From the NCBI GenBank assembly GCA_021773075.1, contig JAJFKT010000026.1, positions 62,001 through 126,000 of the forward strand: a stretch of 64,000 nt of DNA, written 5' to 3'. Below the pieces are notes generated by a model. It searched no databases. It was not told where the DNA came from and saw nothing but the letters and a program-made list of their open reading frames with translations. This document shows, piece by piece, positions 44,231-54,098 of the stretch. The translations under genes and the position numbers were made by a program. Source of the DNA: Woeseiaceae bacterium. GTDB lineage: Bacteria > Pseudomonadota > Gammaproteobacteria > Steroidobacterales > Woeseiaceae. The stretch's first letter is position 1. The number at the start of each line of letters is the position of its first letter.

Positions 44231-44611
44231 CTAGTTAAGCAGCCCGGGAACTGCGAGCGTGAATGGTGCAATTTGCGCATCGAATCCAAACCCGTCATCA
44301 GCTTCCATGCGGTAAAGACCCTGCATAGCACCGACGGGTGTTTCCAGGACGGCACCGCTTGAGTAACGAAATTCTTCACCCGGGTTCAGATGCGGCTGTT
44401 CGCCGACCACGCCATCGCCGTTGACTTCCTGCACCTTGCCGTTGGCATCGGTGATGACCCAGTGTCGACTGATCAGTTTTGCGGCAACATCGCCACTGTT
44501 CGAGATTGTTATGCTGTAGGCGAACACATAACGGTCTGAGTCCGGCTCCGATTGGTCGTCAATGTAACTGGTAGTTACCTGAATTCGAATATCGCAATGG
44601 CTTTCTTTCAT
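44231..44611 (-). CDS. apaG: ApaG protein
   Basis: A 126-residue ApaG/DUF525 protein with a fibronectin-type beta fold: YVFAYSITISNSGDVAAKLISRHWVITDANGKVQEVNGDGVVGEQPHL is the defining block. Its biochemical role is not settled. It lies between rsmA and apaH with short gaps, the standard order. Confidence 0.95.
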   Translation of the reverse strand: MKESHCDIRIQVTTSYIDDQSEPDSDRYVFAYSITISNSGDVAAKLISRHWVITDANGKVQEVNGDGVVGEQPHLNPGEEFRYSSGAVLETPVGAMQGLYRMEADDGFGFDAQIAPFTLAVPGLLN

Positions 44612-44620
44612 TGCGACAGT

Positions 44621-45403
44621 CTATCGTATGCGACTCGACAGGTGGTTACTGAGTTCGACGTATTTCGCGATACTGATTTGCTCCGGGCGTAGTCCCGGAT
44701 CGATACCGGCGGCTTCAAGATCACTGATCTCAACATGATCTTTCAGCGAATTTCGAATTGTCTTGCGACGTTTCATGAAGGCGCTCGTTACGATTGAGGA
44801 AAACAGGGAAGCATCGTTGATATCGTAAGTGGACGCTGGTAGTGGATCGAGTCTGACAACCGCTGACGTGACCTCGGGTGGTGGGTCGAACGCCGCCTTA
44901 TCCACCTCGAACAACGACTCAATATTCAGGTGGCAGCCAAGCATGATGCCAAGTCGGCCGTAGGTCTTGCTTCCCGGTCCGGCGGCCATGCGATCGACAA
45001 CTTCTTTTTGCAACATGAAATGCATGTCCAGAATTTGTTCGCGAAAATTCAGGAGGTGAAACAGCAATGGTGTGGAAATGTTGTACGGCAGGTTGCCAAC
45101 AATCCTTAGTCGATCACCGAGCGTTGAAAAATCGAAGGCGAGGGCGTCAGCTTCATGAATCGTCACGGCCGTGTTGCCGTCGTATTGTCTCTGCAAGCGA
45201 GCGACGAGGTCGCGGTCAAGCTCAACGGCATGCAAGTGGCCGGCACTGGCCGCGAGTGCAGATGTGATTGCACCCTGACCCGGACCGATTTCAACAATAA
45301 CGTCGTCTTCTGTCGCGTGGACCGAGTGCAGGATGGCGTTAACGACACCGGGATCGGTCAGGAAATGTTGCCCAAATCGTTTCCGTGCTCGATGGCCGGC
45401 CAC
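44621..45403 (-). CDS. rsmA: 16S rRNA (adenine1518/1519-N6)-dimethyltransferase
   Basis: RsmA (KsgA) dimethylates two adenosines near the 16S 3' end and acts as a late 30S checkpoint. The 260-residue protein starts at a GTG overlapping the pdxA stop (TAGTG). It has RKRFGQHFLTDPGVVNAIL, the SAM motif VIVEIGPGQGAITSALA and the catalytic NLPYNISTPL. Confidence 0.97.
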   Translation of the reverse strand: MAGHRARKRFGQHFLTDPGVVNAILHSVHATEDDVIVEIGPGQGAITSALAASAGHLHAVELDRDLVARLQRQYDGNTAVTIHEADALAFDFSTLGDRLRIVGNLPYNISTPLLFHLLNFREQILDMHFMLQKEVVDRMAAGPGSKTYGRLGIMLGCHLNIESLFEVDKAAFDPPPEVTSAVVRLDPLPASTYDINDASLFSSIVTSAFMKRRKTIRNSLKDHVEISDLEAAGIDPGLRPEQISIAKYVELSNHLSSRIR

Positions 45404-46305
45404 TAGCGGGTAACCATACTGACGGCGAGTTCGATCGCTGCCATCATGCTGCCTGTATCGGCTTTGCCCGTACCTGCAATATCAAATGCAGTGCCGTGAT
45501 CAACAGAGGTTCGGACAATCGGCAGTCCGAGGGTGACGTTTACCGCATGACCGAAGCCGGCAAACTTGAGCACGGGGAGCCCTTGATCGTGATACATCGC
45601 GAGAACAGCATCCTTGCTACCCGCTGTGGGGGTGAATGCTGTGTCGGCAGGCAACGGACCACGGATATTCATACCCTTCTTACAGAGTGCGCTAATGACT
45701 GGTGCAAGTACCGTATCGTCCTCTGCCCCGAGATGGCCGCCTTCACCGGCATGCGGGTTGAGCCCGCAGACAATGATTTCAGGTTCGTCGATAGCAAATC
45801 TTGTATTTAGGTCCGAATGCAGCACTTTAAGTACATTGCGAAGCCGCTCCGCGGTGATGTAATCGGGTACGTCACGTAGTGGCATATGCGTGCTGGCCAG
45901 CGCGACCCTGAGATCACCCGCCACCAACATCATTACAGGTAAAGCAGTGTCCGTTAGTTCGGCGAGAAATTCCGTATGCCCGGTAAACGGCACACCAGAG
46001 TCTGCAATGATACTTTTGGCCAAAGGCGCGGTTACGAGTCCGGAGTAACGACCGTCGAGGCAGCCTTCAACAGCCAGCCTTAGGCCCTGCAGCAGCGCAT
46101 CTGCGTTTGCTGGATTGGGAAGGCCATGAACGACCGCTGCCGGAAAAGGTATATCAACTATCTGCAGACGCTTGTCCAGCAGTCTTTTGTCGCCAACCAC
46201 AACGACCTCTGACGCAAATCGAGAATCGGCAATGGCTGAGCAGATCTCTGGGCCGATGCCAGCTGGCTCTCCAGCTGTTACAACAAGAGGTTTAGCAAGT
46301 CCCAC
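45403..46305 (-). CDS. pdxA: 4-hydroxythreonine-4-phosphate dehydrogenase
   Basis: PdxA oxidises 4-hydroxythreonine 4-phosphate in pyridoxal phosphate synthesis. The 300-residue protein is slightly short but complete; VTAGEPAGIGPEI at the start, metal ligands in FTGHTEFLAEL and GLNPHAGEGGHLG, and MYHDQGLPVLK are all seen. PLP made here serves enzymes such as GcvPB. It follows surA by two bases. Confidence 0.95.
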   Translation of the reverse strand: MGLAKPLVVTAGEPAGIGPEICSAIADSRFASEVVVVGDKRLLDKRLQIVDIPFPAAVVHGLPNPANADALLQGLRLAVEGCLDGRYSGLVTAPLAKSIIADSGVPFTGHTEFLAELTDTALPVMMLVAGDLRVALASTHMPLRDVPDYITAERLRNVLKVLHSDLNTRFAIDEPEIIVCGLNPHAGEGGHLGAEDDTVLAPVISALCKKGMNIRGPLPADTAFTPTAGSKDAVLAMYHDQGLPVLKFAGFGHAVNVTLGLPIVRTSVDHGTAFDIAGTGKADTGSMMAAIELAVSMVTR

Positions 46306-46307
46306 AT

Positions 46308-47615
46308 CTAAATGCGCGAATCGATGAAGGCCTCATCACGCATGCGCTGCAGCCAAAGCAGTGTTTCTTCTTCCTGTTTACTGCTGCGTATCCGACCTAC
46401 GCAGTTACGTTCCTTGATTTCTTCGGTGTTGTCGTAAACGCGCCGCTCCATCACTTCAAGGATGTGCCATCCGAACTGGGTGCGGAACGGCTCACTGATT
46501 ACACCTTCCTCTGCTGCGTCAGCGGTTGCTCTAAACTCAGGTGCGTAACTGCTTGTTTCGGACCAGCCAAGTTCACCACTGAGGTTAGCAGAGCCTGGAT
46601 CATCCGACAGTAGCTTGGCCTGTTCACCGAAGTCTTCTTCGCCAGCGCGAATTTTTGCAAGCGCGTCCTCGAGGCGTTGTTTGGCTGTTGCGTCATCAAT
46701 TATTTCGTTAGGTGAAATCAGAATGTGTCGAATTTTTGCCTGGTCGATCTGGCTTCGCTCGACTGCGCTTTTGAGGTCGTCGACTTTAACTATATGGATA
46801 CTGTTCGAGGTGCGAAATGGCTCGGATATGTCGCCTGCAGCCATGTCTTGCAACACGTCCGTAAAAATCGACGGGACCTCCTGACCACTCTTCCAGCCGA
46901 GTGAACCGCCCTCCAAAGCAGACGCGGCTTTCGAATATCGTGCCGCAAGTTCGCGAAAATCAGCGTTGTCCTGCAAGCGCGAGTAAATTTCAGCGGCAGT
47001 TTCTTGAATTGTCGCGACGGCGTCGGCATCCGCGGTTTCAGGAATCGTTAGTAGAATATGAGACAGCTGCCAATCTGAATTGACGACAACGTTTGTCTCG
47101 AGGTCGATGATGCACTGTTCAATCTCTCGCTCAGAGACACGAATGCTGCGCAATACTTCGATACTTTTGAGCTCAGTTAGCGTGAGTTCTTCACGCATTG
47201 ATTCGCGAAATTCGGCGTAGTCGATTCCGTCCTCGGCGAGCAATGCCGGCATGTCTTCGAAACGAATACCGTTTTCATCAGCGATTCGCTGTATGTGCGC
47301 GTTGATGTATTGATCGGAAATCTGTTGCGTCAATCCGATGCGTTCCGCGCGCTGCATTTGTATCTCAGTAAGAATAAGCCGCTCGAGAACCTGCTCCTTA
47401 AGAGCGTCTTCGGGGGGTAGCTGCATCTCCATTGCAAGGGCGCGCTTGCGAATCAGCTCCAACTGTTTGCTGAACTGACTTTCAAGGACGACACCTTCGT
47501 TGACAACGGCAGCAATGCCGTCAAGCAACTCGCCTTCTGTGGAAAGTTCGTCGGCGGCCACAATGGGCGCGGCCACCAATGCGGCAATAGCGCATAAGTT
47601 TTTGATTTTTAACAC
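46308..47615 (-). CDS. surA: Periplasmic chaperone / peptidyl-prolyl isomerase SurA
   Basis: SurA escorts outer-membrane proteins to the BAM complex. The 435-residue protein has a signal peptide (LCAIAALVAAPIVAA), an N-terminal helical chaperone domain (DGIAAVVNEGVVLESQF) and two parvulin domains, the first from about 175 (SHILLTIPE...GGSLGWKSGQEVPSIF) and the second from about 290 (IRHILISPNEI...GELGWSETSSYAPEF). It is adjacent to lptD, whose folding depends on it. Confidence 0.96.
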   Translation of the reverse strand: MLKIKNLCAIAALVAAPIVAADELSTEGELLDGIAAVVNEGVVLESQFSKQLELIRKRALAMEMQLPPEDALKEQVLERLILTEIQMQRAERIGLTQQISDQYINAHIQRIADENGIRFEDMPALLAEDGIDYAEFRESMREELTLTELKSIEVLRSIRVSEREIEQCIIDLETNVVVNSDWQLSHILLTIPETADADAVATIQETAAEIYSRLQDNADFRELAARYSKAASALEGGSLGWKSGQEVPSIFTDVLQDMAAGDISEPFRTSNSIHIVKVDDLKSAVERSQIDQAKIRHILISPNEIIDDATAKQRLEDALAKIRAGEEDFGEQAKLLSDDPGSANLSGELGWSETSSYAPEFRATADAAEEGVISEPFRTQFGWHILEVMERRVYDNTEEIKERNCVGRIRSSKQEEETLLWLQRMRDEAFIDSRI

Positions 47616-47621
47616 AATTTA

Positions 47622-49823
47622 CTACCGAAGATCTGCAGAATAGCCAAGAATACCACGTTCGAGGAGTTTGTCAGCAGCTGTGCCAACGCTCGTCATTCCT
47701 TTTAGTACTAATTGCAGACCAAATGCTGAATCACGAGTTCCGTCACGCGTCGAAATATGGCGGCGCGATACCAGTCGCAGTCCCCAGCAACAGCTTTCAT
47801 ACTCGAGACCAAAAAATTGCTCCAGAACTTCCTCATCGCGGAACGAAAAGTTGTACCGACCGACGAAATTCCAGCGTGTCGCGATGGGCCATGACCACGA
47901 CAAGTCACCCTGTTCAAGCGAGTCGCGACGAAAGCGATACGCAAAATTCAGTATCTTGCTGTCTGCCGGACGGTATTGCAGCCGGGCCTCGGATTTGGTC
48001 GTCGGATCCGCTCCAGTTCCCCACTGGTGGCCGAGGTCAAAATTCACATTCTTGAAGACCAGGAATCGAAGCTGCGCAATGTAATCTGATGTTGACGTCG
48101 TTGACATTGTCGCACCGGGTAAAACAACGCTGCGATCACTGAAGAATCGCGTTTGTCCGATTGTTGCTGAAACCAATTCGCGCCCTGTTGACACATCGAG
48201 AATACGCGACGTGATACCGACGCTGACATGATCAGTGTCACCGATGCGGTCAACACCAAGAAAGCGATTCTTGCGAAACAGCTGTACGAGGTTCAGATCC
48301 GGCGTGATCGTGTCGAATACCGGTAATTGGTCCTGGTCGCGTTGCGGGATGTGCACATACAGCAGGCGAGGCTCGATTGTTTGAATTCGATTCGAGCCAT
48401 TCATTGAGCGCTCAAGAACGAGCCCGGTGTCGAGACTCGCGATCGGAACAGAACGTGTCGGATCGTCCCGGTCGCCAGGCAATGTGTCGCTCAGGTCGTA
48501 ACGAGTGTAGTCGAATTCAAGCGCTGGATTAATAAACCAGCCCGGTCGGGAGATGGGCAGGTCCAGCTTTGGTGCCGCATTCAGTCGCCAACCTGTTACA
48601 CCAACGTCTCGATCAAAATTGACGATCTCGCCATCCATGCCAAATCGAAAGCCGAGCGGCAGTTGCCAACTACCAGTGGCCAGTAATTGTGGCAGTCGTC
48701 GGTAGGGTTCCTGATCAGCCAGTATCGCGTCATCAATGGTTTGGTGGTTCTGTACCTGTCCGAGCATTGAAAAATTTTCGGAGTGGTAGTCAAAGCGCAG
48801 ACTCTGATTCAGATGAGTAATACTTGAGATGCTCAGGCTGCCACCCAGATCCTCGTAATACTGGCTATCCGAAACCTCTCTAATATTGATCTGATTACGC
48901 CAACCGTTGCCGAATATCGTGCGATGCTCAAATTGAAACTGATGCCGTGCCCGGCCGATAATATCGTCATCTGGCAAATAATCACCGGCGACAATGCCTT
49001 CATTGCGCTCGGTCAGATAACGAAATTCAGTTGCGATCTGAACGCCGCGGCTCGTTAAAAGTCGTGGCGTAATTGTCGCGTCGTAATTGGGCGCAATATT
49101 CCAGTACCAGGGCACGCGAATTTCGTTGCCGCTGCGACCTGAGCTGCCGATCTCCGGCGTTAAAACGCCGGATTTTCGCGCATCGCCGATCGGAAACGAC
49201 AAATAGGGTGCGTATAAAATGGGTACACCCTTGAACTTGAGCTTCATTCCCTTGGCCGTGCCGACGCCACGGTTCGTGTCGAGCTCAATGGACTTGCCCT
49301 GCATCAGCCAGTCTTCAGAACCCGGTGGGCAGGTCGTGTATTCGACGCCATCAAGCGTGAGCAGGCCGTTCTGGTTTATCTCGATTGCCTCCGCTGCGCC
49401 GCGGGAGTCGCTGCTGCCCAGCGAAAACTCAGCGCCTTCAAAGCGGATACGTCCGGATTCGTACGCGAACTCGGCCGATTCACTGTGAATCTGCGTACCC
49501 GGGTCCTGATAGCGTACGCCGCCCTCCAGATGCAGGGCTTTTCTCTCAGCGTCGTAACGCGCGCTGTCAGCGCCAGCAAGTTTGTCATCGCGACGGAGCA
49601 ACACACCACCCGACATCACAGCCGTAGGCAACGGGCCGATTTGCGCCTCTATACTGCCCGCCTCGAGCTGAACGGTATTTGGGTCAGCGAGTGGCGTGAG
49701 AGCCAGAAATGGGCGAGTCTCCACTGGTTCGAGCAGAGAAGTCTGACACGACAGGGGTTTCTCGGCATTTGCGTTCAATGCAGCAAGCAGCAGGCACGCT
49801 GAGATGACGGGTTTTGAGGACAA
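47622..49823 (-). CDS. lptD: LPS-assembly protein LptD
   Basis: LptD is the outer-membrane barrel that inserts LPS into the outer leaflet. The 733-residue precursor has a signal peptide (VISACLLLAALNANA), an N-terminal jellyroll (GGVLLRRDDKLAGADSARYDAERKALHLEGGVRYQDPGTQIHSESAEF) and a large C-terminal barrel. The disulfide cysteines are kept: one at residue 26, one in EYTTCPPGSEDW and the pair in YESCCWGLRL. First gene of the lptD-apaH operon. Confidence 0.96.
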   Translation of the reverse strand: MSSKPVISACLLLAALNANAEKPLSCQTSLLEPVETRPFLALTPLADPNTVQLEAGSIEAQIGPLPTAVMSGGVLLRRDDKLAGADSARYDAERKALHLEGGVRYQDPGTQIHSESAEFAYESGRIRFEGAEFSLGSSDSRGAAEAIEINQNGLLTLDGVEYTTCPPGSEDWLMQGKSIELDTNRGVGTAKGMKLKFKGVPILYAPYLSFPIGDARKSGVLTPEIGSSGRSGNEIRVPWYWNIAPNYDATITPRLLTSRGVQIATEFRYLTERNEGIVAGDYLPDDDIIGRARHQFQFEHRTIFGNGWRNQINIREVSDSQYYEDLGGSLSISSITHLNQSLRFDYHSENFSMLGQVQNHQTIDDAILADQEPYRRLPQLLATGSWQLPLGFRFGMDGEIVNFDRDVGVTGWRLNAAPKLDLPISRPGWFINPALEFDYTRYDLSDTLPGDRDDPTRSVPIASLDTGLVLERSMNGSNRIQTIEPRLLYVHIPQRDQDQLPVFDTITPDLNLVQLFRKNRFLGVDRIGDTDHVSVGITSRILDVSTGRELVSATIGQTRFFSDRSVVLPGATMSTTSTSDYIAQLRFLVFKNVNFDLGHQWGTGADPTTKSEARLQYRPADSKILNFAYRFRRDSLEQGDLSWSWPIATRWNFVGRYNFSFRDEEVLEQFFGLEYESCCWGLRLVSRRHISTRDGTRDSAFGLQLVLKGMTSVGTAADKLLERGILGYSADLR

Positions 49824-49909
49824 GTTGCTTTCGGGTCAGGTTTCGGCCGAAGCCATTAAGGACGGGATGTTAACAGGCATTCTTATTTGTTACCTTCGCA
49901 TAGTTTTCT

Positions 49910-50962
49910 ATGTGCTTCAACGCGTTACGGAGAAATTCGATTAGCCAGACAGATGCTGCGCCCGACCCCCGCCTGATACTGCTAAAAAACTGGATAGGCC
50001 GCATTGATGCCGTTGCTGGCTGTGACCTCGAATTAGCCTCTGGTGATGCCAGTTTTCGACGCTACTTTCGATTGCGAAAGGGGGCCAAAAGTTTCATCGT
50101 GATGGATGCGCCGCCCCCCCAAGAGGACTGTCTGCCATTTGTCCGTATTGCCGGGTATCTGGAATCGATACAGCTCAGTGTGCCGCGCGTCCTGGAAGCA
50201 GACATTGAGAACGGTTTTCTACTCTTGTCTGATCTTGGCGATGATCAGTATCTCAACGAACTTGAAGCAAGGCCCGAGGCGGCAGATTCCTTATATGGCG
50301 ATGCGATCGATGCTTTGCAAATCATGCAAGCGCGTGGTCGGGCCTATCAATCATCGCTGCCGCCCTACGATGAAAAATTCCTGCGCTTTGAGCTCTCGCT
50401 GTTTCGCGACTGGCTCTGCGATACTCATCTGCAATTGAACTTCAGCGATGGCGATGAACAGAATTGGAAAACCTGTTGCGATCTACTGGTCGACAATGCC
50501 TTGTTTCAACCACAGGTTTTTGTGCATCGTGACTATCACTCGCGCAACCTGATGGTGATGGAGAAAAACAATCCGGGCATTCTGGACTTTCAGGATGCTG
50601 TGGAAGGTGCATTCACCTATGACCTCGTCAGCCTGCTGAAAGACTGTTACATCAGATGGCCGGCAGAACAGGTTCGAGAATGGGCCCGCAGCTTTTATCA
50701 AAAACTCGACGACACAGTCGGATCGAAGATCGATGAACAACAATTCCTGCGCTGCTTCGAATTGATGGGCGTGCAGCGTCACCTGAAAGTAGCCGGTATT
50801 TTTTGTCGACTAAATCACCGTGATGGGAAGTCGGCATACCTGAACGACGTGCCGCTGGCGCTGGCCTACATCGTGGAATTGGGCGGCCGCTACGATGAAC
50901 TCAACTTTCTCGTAAGCCTGATCAACGAACGAGTGATGCCGGTTTGGGGAGATGCTGGATGA
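49910..50962 (+). CDS. amgK: N-acetylmuramate/N-acetylglucosamine kinase AmgK
   Basis: A 350-residue phosphotransferase of the APH-like fold with the catalytic loop FVHRDYHSRNLMV and the metal-binding ILDFQDAVEGAFTYDLVSLLKD. In Pseudomonas putida AmgK phosphorylates MurNAc at the anomeric position in a wall-recycling route that bypasses early murein synthesis. Assignment here rests on the fold plus coupling to murU (ATGA) and divergence from lptD. No clear ribosome site precedes the ATG, so the true start could be slightly internal. Confidence 0.9.
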   Translation: MCFNALRRNSISQTDAAPDPRLILLKNWIGRIDAVAGCDLELASGDASFRRYFRLRKGAKSFIVMDAPPPQEDCLPFVRIAGYLESIQLSVPRVLEADIENGFLLLSDLGDDQYLNELEARPEAADSLYGDAIDALQIMQARGRAYQSSLPPYDEKFLRFELSLFRDWLCDTHLQLNFSDGDEQNWKTCCDLLVDNALFQPQVFVHRDYHSRNLMVMEKNNPGILDFQDAVEGAFTYDLVSLLKDCYIRWPAEQVREWARSFYQKLDDTVGSKIDEQQFLRCFELMGVQRHLKVAGIFCRLNHRDGKSAYLNDVPLALAYIVELGGRYDELNFLVSLINERVMPVWGDAG

Positions 50963-51618
50963 AGGCAATGATTCTTGCGGCCGGTCGCGGTGAGCGATTG
51001 CGTCCGCTGACCGACAAAATCCCCAAGTCCCTGGTCGAGGTACGTGGGCACAGTTTACTGGAATGGCATCTGGCAAATGTGCGTAACGCCGGAATTGAGG
51101 ACGTGGTGATTAATCTCGGCTGGCTGGGCGAGCAGATCGTCGAACGTGTTCGATCGGGCGAGGCCTTCGGACTCAATGTCAGTTATAGCGATGAGCGGGA
51201 TGCCGTTCTGGAAACCGGGGGCGGCATTCACAAAGCGCTGCCGCTACTCGGTGGTAGACCATTTCTGGTCGTAAATGCTGACATTTACACGGAGATGCCC
51301 GTGCCAATCGTTTCATTGTCGGAGTCCGATATGGGACACCTGGTGATGGTGCCTTCGCCTGACTATCGGGATGGCGGGGATTTTGACCTGGACGATGGTG
51401 TAATCAGTAACGGCGATTCGCAATCGCTTACGTTTAGCGGTGTATCGGTCTATCGTCCGGAGTTTTTCGATAACTGCGAGGCTGGGCGGTTTTCGATCGT
51501 ACCTATGTTGCGTGCAGCGGCCGATTCAGGGCAGCTGCAAGGATCGCTTTACACGGGTGTTTGGACAGACGTTGGAACGCCAGAGCGACTCGAGGCGGTG
51601 AACAATAATCAAACATAA
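50959..51618 (+). CDS. murU: N-acetylmuramate alpha-1-phosphate uridylyltransferase MurU
   Basis: A 219-residue nucleotidyltransferase starting MKAMILAAGRGERLRPLTDKIPKSLVEV, the nucleotide-binding signature of the family. The catalytic Asp is in FLVVNADIYTEM, and WTDVGTPERLEAVN ends the domain. With AmgK it converts MurNAc to UDP-MurNAc, giving a recycling route that can lessen dependence on MurA and hence fosfomycin sensitivity in organisms where it has been tested. It overlaps amgK by four bases. Confidence 0.9.
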   Translation: MKAMILAAGRGERLRPLTDKIPKSLVEVRGHSLLEWHLANVRNAGIEDVVINLGWLGEQIVERVRSGEAFGLNVSYSDERDAVLETGGGIHKALPLLGGRPFLVVNADIYTEMPVPIVSLSESDMGHLVMVPSPDYRDGGDFDLDDGVISNGDSQSLTFSGVSVYRPEFFDNCEAGRFSIVPMLRAAADSGQLQGSLYTGVWTDVGTPERLEAVNNNQT

Positions 51619-51667
51619 GAAATCACACCTTTGGCTCCAATTCCTCGAGGACCCGGTCTTGTACGGT

Positions 51668-53197
51668 CTACTCGGTAGCGGCAGGTTGCGCGTCGCTGCA
51701 GATATCGGCTTCAGCTGACAGGCGATCCCATAGACCCTTTGCGAGCACTGACAGACCCCCTGTAGCGACTGCGGCGCCGGTGGTTGTTACCGTGCCCGCG
51801 GCATCCATATTGATCGTCGGGTCGCTCAGAGTTCCGCTTAGTCTGACGAATGAATTGGCAACGCCGCCGAGGCTGATACCAAGTCCCTCTCGAGACTTTG
51901 TACTCAAAGACAAATCAATTGCTTCGGTTTCGAGATTGATATCACCTTCACTCATAACCGTGAGATTTTCTGTCTGCACTGCCAATTTCTTGACCGTCGC
52001 AATACCGTCAATAATTTCCAGATCGTAAATTCCACAATCGAGCGTCGTGTACGGCTGTGTCTCGGCCAACGGGTTTAGGCTCTTTAGCAACGAAGAAAAA
52101 ATGTCAGAGAACAATGCCCCGGCCATCTGCATACCAACTTGCCCGGTCGAGTGACGCCCCGATATTTTTCCATTCGCAGCCGCCATGATCGCGTGCAGCG
52201 ACTCGCCCGTCCCGGCGATTTCTACTATCGCGTCGAGCGGCGGCAAGCCCTTCGGGTCTTGCCCACCCACGGCCATTGCCGCGAATCGCAAAGCTTTCAC
52301 TTCAGTGGAAAACGATAAGCTATGCAGTTCTTCTTCCGGAGCGAGTGCCAGCTTGCTGGAAATCGATCCGCCACCATAATTGAACTGCAAAGGATCGATT
52401 TGCATTACACCGTCCGATACTGAGATAGCCACACTGAAGTTGGAAATACTCTCGTCATTGATACTAATAATGTCTGCAGCGATATTCGCAGTGAGGCCCA
52501 ATTGGTCCAGCCCGAGGTAACCGATAGGGGAGTCGTCAAAAAGCATCGCTGTTGCATCGCTTTCTGCAGGCGCCGCATCCTCCGACTCTGGGAGCCGAAT
52601 CTCGAGTTTTGGTGTACTTAGCTCGAGCTTGATAAGGGGGCCGGTTGAAGGAAATGATGCAGCCACGGTGCCGTTTAGTTCAGCCAAAACCTGCCACACC
52701 GATTGGCCGTCTTGCGCTAGCTGAATGTCGATATTGTTAACGCGTATGTCGTGAAGAATTGGCGGCGCGCCAGCATCGGCCGATTCCGGTTCTGGTTCAA
52801 CGGCTGTGTTTGTCCAATTGCTGCCCCCGTCATTGAACGCCCGTAAGCGTATTTTGACGCCTGTGAGTTCAATGAGGTCAACCTCCAACGGGCCAGAGAT
52901 CAAAGACCAGGTGTCAACAATCAGTCGAAGTTCGCCAATATTCGCGAGAGGCTCATCATCGAGTCGCTCATTATGATTGATGGCCAGAGCAGACGCCGAA
53001 AAGGCCAGTTTCTTGCCCAGGCTGAATTGAAAATCTTCCGTGGTCGTTACATCGAAACCGACTGCATCGGAGACTGCGTTCTCAATGAAACCATGATGTA
53101 CGCGCGCCGCCGCGAACTGGAGATAAAGCAGCAACAAGATAACGATAACGACAAGCAGCAGAAGGCTGCGCAGGATATTTCGACTTAGTTTGGGCAT
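51668..53197 (-). CDS. AsmA family protein
   Basis: A 509-residue protein starting MPKLSRNILRSLLLLVVIVILLLLYLQF, one N-terminal membrane anchor. The AsmA N domain follows (SDAVGFDVTTTEDFQFSLGKKLAFSASALAINHN) and the typical C-terminal AsmA region (GKISGRHSTGQVGMQMAGALFSDIFSSLLKSLNP; CGIYDLEIIDGIATVKKLAVQTENLTVMSEGDINLETEAIDLSLSTKSREGLGISL). AsmA-like proteins are thought to help lipid flow or outer-membrane assembly. A longer frame to 53296 would overlap lipB and is rejected. Confidence 0.87.
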   Translation of the reverse strand: MPKLSRNILRSLLLLVVIVILLLLYLQFAAARVHHGFIENAVSDAVGFDVTTTEDFQFSLGKKLAFSASALAINHNERLDDEPLANIGELRLIVDTWSLISGPLEVDLIELTGVKIRLRAFNDGGSNWTNTAVEPEPESADAGAPPILHDIRVNNIDIQLAQDGQSVWQVLAELNGTVAASFPSTGPLIKLELSTPKLEIRLPESEDAAPAESDATAMLFDDSPIGYLGLDQLGLTANIAADIISINDESISNFSVAISVSDGVMQIDPLQFNYGGGSISSKLALAPEEELHSLSFSTEVKALRFAAMAVGGQDPKGLPPLDAIVEIAGTGESLHAIMAAANGKISGRHSTGQVGMQMAGALFSDIFSSLLKSLNPLAETQPYTTLDCGIYDLEIIDGIATVKKLAVQTENLTVMSEGDINLETEAIDLSLSTKSREGLGISLGGVANSFVRLSGTLSDPTINMDAAGTVTTTGAAVATGGLSVLAKGLWDRLSAEADICSDAQPAATE

Positions 53198-53225
53198 AGA
53201 AGAGATTCTGACACAAAGTGCGCGA

Positions 53226-53837
53226 CTAGATGGTGGTAAGTCCCAGGTGTTGCAAGAAGTGCGGCAGAACTTTTTCTGCAGCCGCCTCGAGGTCAAGCTC
53301 GATACCCAGCCGATTGAGGTCCGTCATCTTGAGTTCGGCATAACCGCAGGGATTGATTCGTGTGAACGGTTCGAGATCAATATCGACGTTCAGCGCCATG
53401 CCGTGGAAACTCGAGCCGCGCCGAATTCTGAGTCCGACGCTCGCAAGTTTATCGCCATCAACATAGACGCCTGGCGCGTCCGCGCGCGCGGCGGCCTCGA
53501 CGTCGTACTCGGCTGCGAGATCGACGACGCATTGCTCCAGCGCGGTTACGAGCTTTCGAACCCCTATGTTCGAACGTCGAATATCGATTAGAGGATAGAT
53601 CATCAGTTGGCCCGGTCCATGAAAAGTGACCTGACCGCCACGATCAATCTGCACAACCGGAATATCGCCGGGTGCCAGCAAATGCTCCTCACTGGCATTG
53701 AGGCCCATTGTGAAGACCGGCGGGTGTTCGACGAACCAGATTTCGTCGGCAGTATTCTCGTCGCGCGAATCGGTGAATTCCTGCATTTCACGCCACAGCG
53801 GTACGTATTCCTGCCGACCTCTAAACAGGGTCTTCAT
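53226..53837 (-). CDS. lipB: Octanoyltransferase LipB
   Basis: LipB transfers octanoyl from acyl carrier protein to lipoyl domains, among them GcvH. The 203-residue enzyme has DRGGQVTFHGPGQLMIYPLID, Lys130 in DGDKLASVGLRIRRG and the acyl-enzyme Cys164 in INPCGYAELKMT. It is coupled to the preceding DUF493 gene by an ATGA overlap. No lipA is in the window. Confidence 0.96.
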   Translation of the reverse strand: MKTLFRGRQEYVPLWREMQEFTDSRDENTADEIWFVEHPPVFTMGLNASEEHLLAPGDIPVVQIDRGGQVTFHGPGQLMIYPLIDIRRSNIGVRKLVTALEQCVVDLAAEYDVEAAARADAPGVYVDGDKLASVGLRIRRGSSFHGMALNVDIDLEPFTRINPCGYAELKMTDLNRLGIELDLEAAAEKVLPHFLQHLGLTTI

Positions 53838-54097
53838 AGCGCCATAAGAACCTCATCGTGCCCTGAAACGTCACGATAGATATCGTCGAGCTGCAGCTGA
53901 CTGGTCGCAGTCACTGTCACCGTCACAGATACAAAATTACCTTTAGCGCTGAGGTTTTCCCGAATGCAGTCATCGCTGATGGGCCCCACATGTACTTCGA
54001 TCAGGCTTCGTGCCGTCGCCCGAAACTGTGCTGTGTCCCGTCCCATCATTTTGATCGGGAACTCACATGGAAATTCAATGACAGACTCGTCACTCAT
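53834..54097 (-). CDS. ybeD: YbeD/DUF493 family protein
   Basis: An 87-residue protein starting MSDESVIEFPCEFPIKMMGRDTAQFRATARSLIEVHVG, matching YbeD (DUF493), an ACT-like small protein normally found between dacA and lipB. A regulatory role is suspected from its fold, but the function is unknown. It is separated from dacA by one base. Confidence 0.92.
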   Translation of the reverse strand: MSDESVIEFPCEFPIKMMGRDTAQFRATARSLIEVHVGPISDDCIRENLSAKGNFVSVTVTVTATSQLQLDDIYRDVSGHDEVLMAL

Positions 54098-54098
54098 A

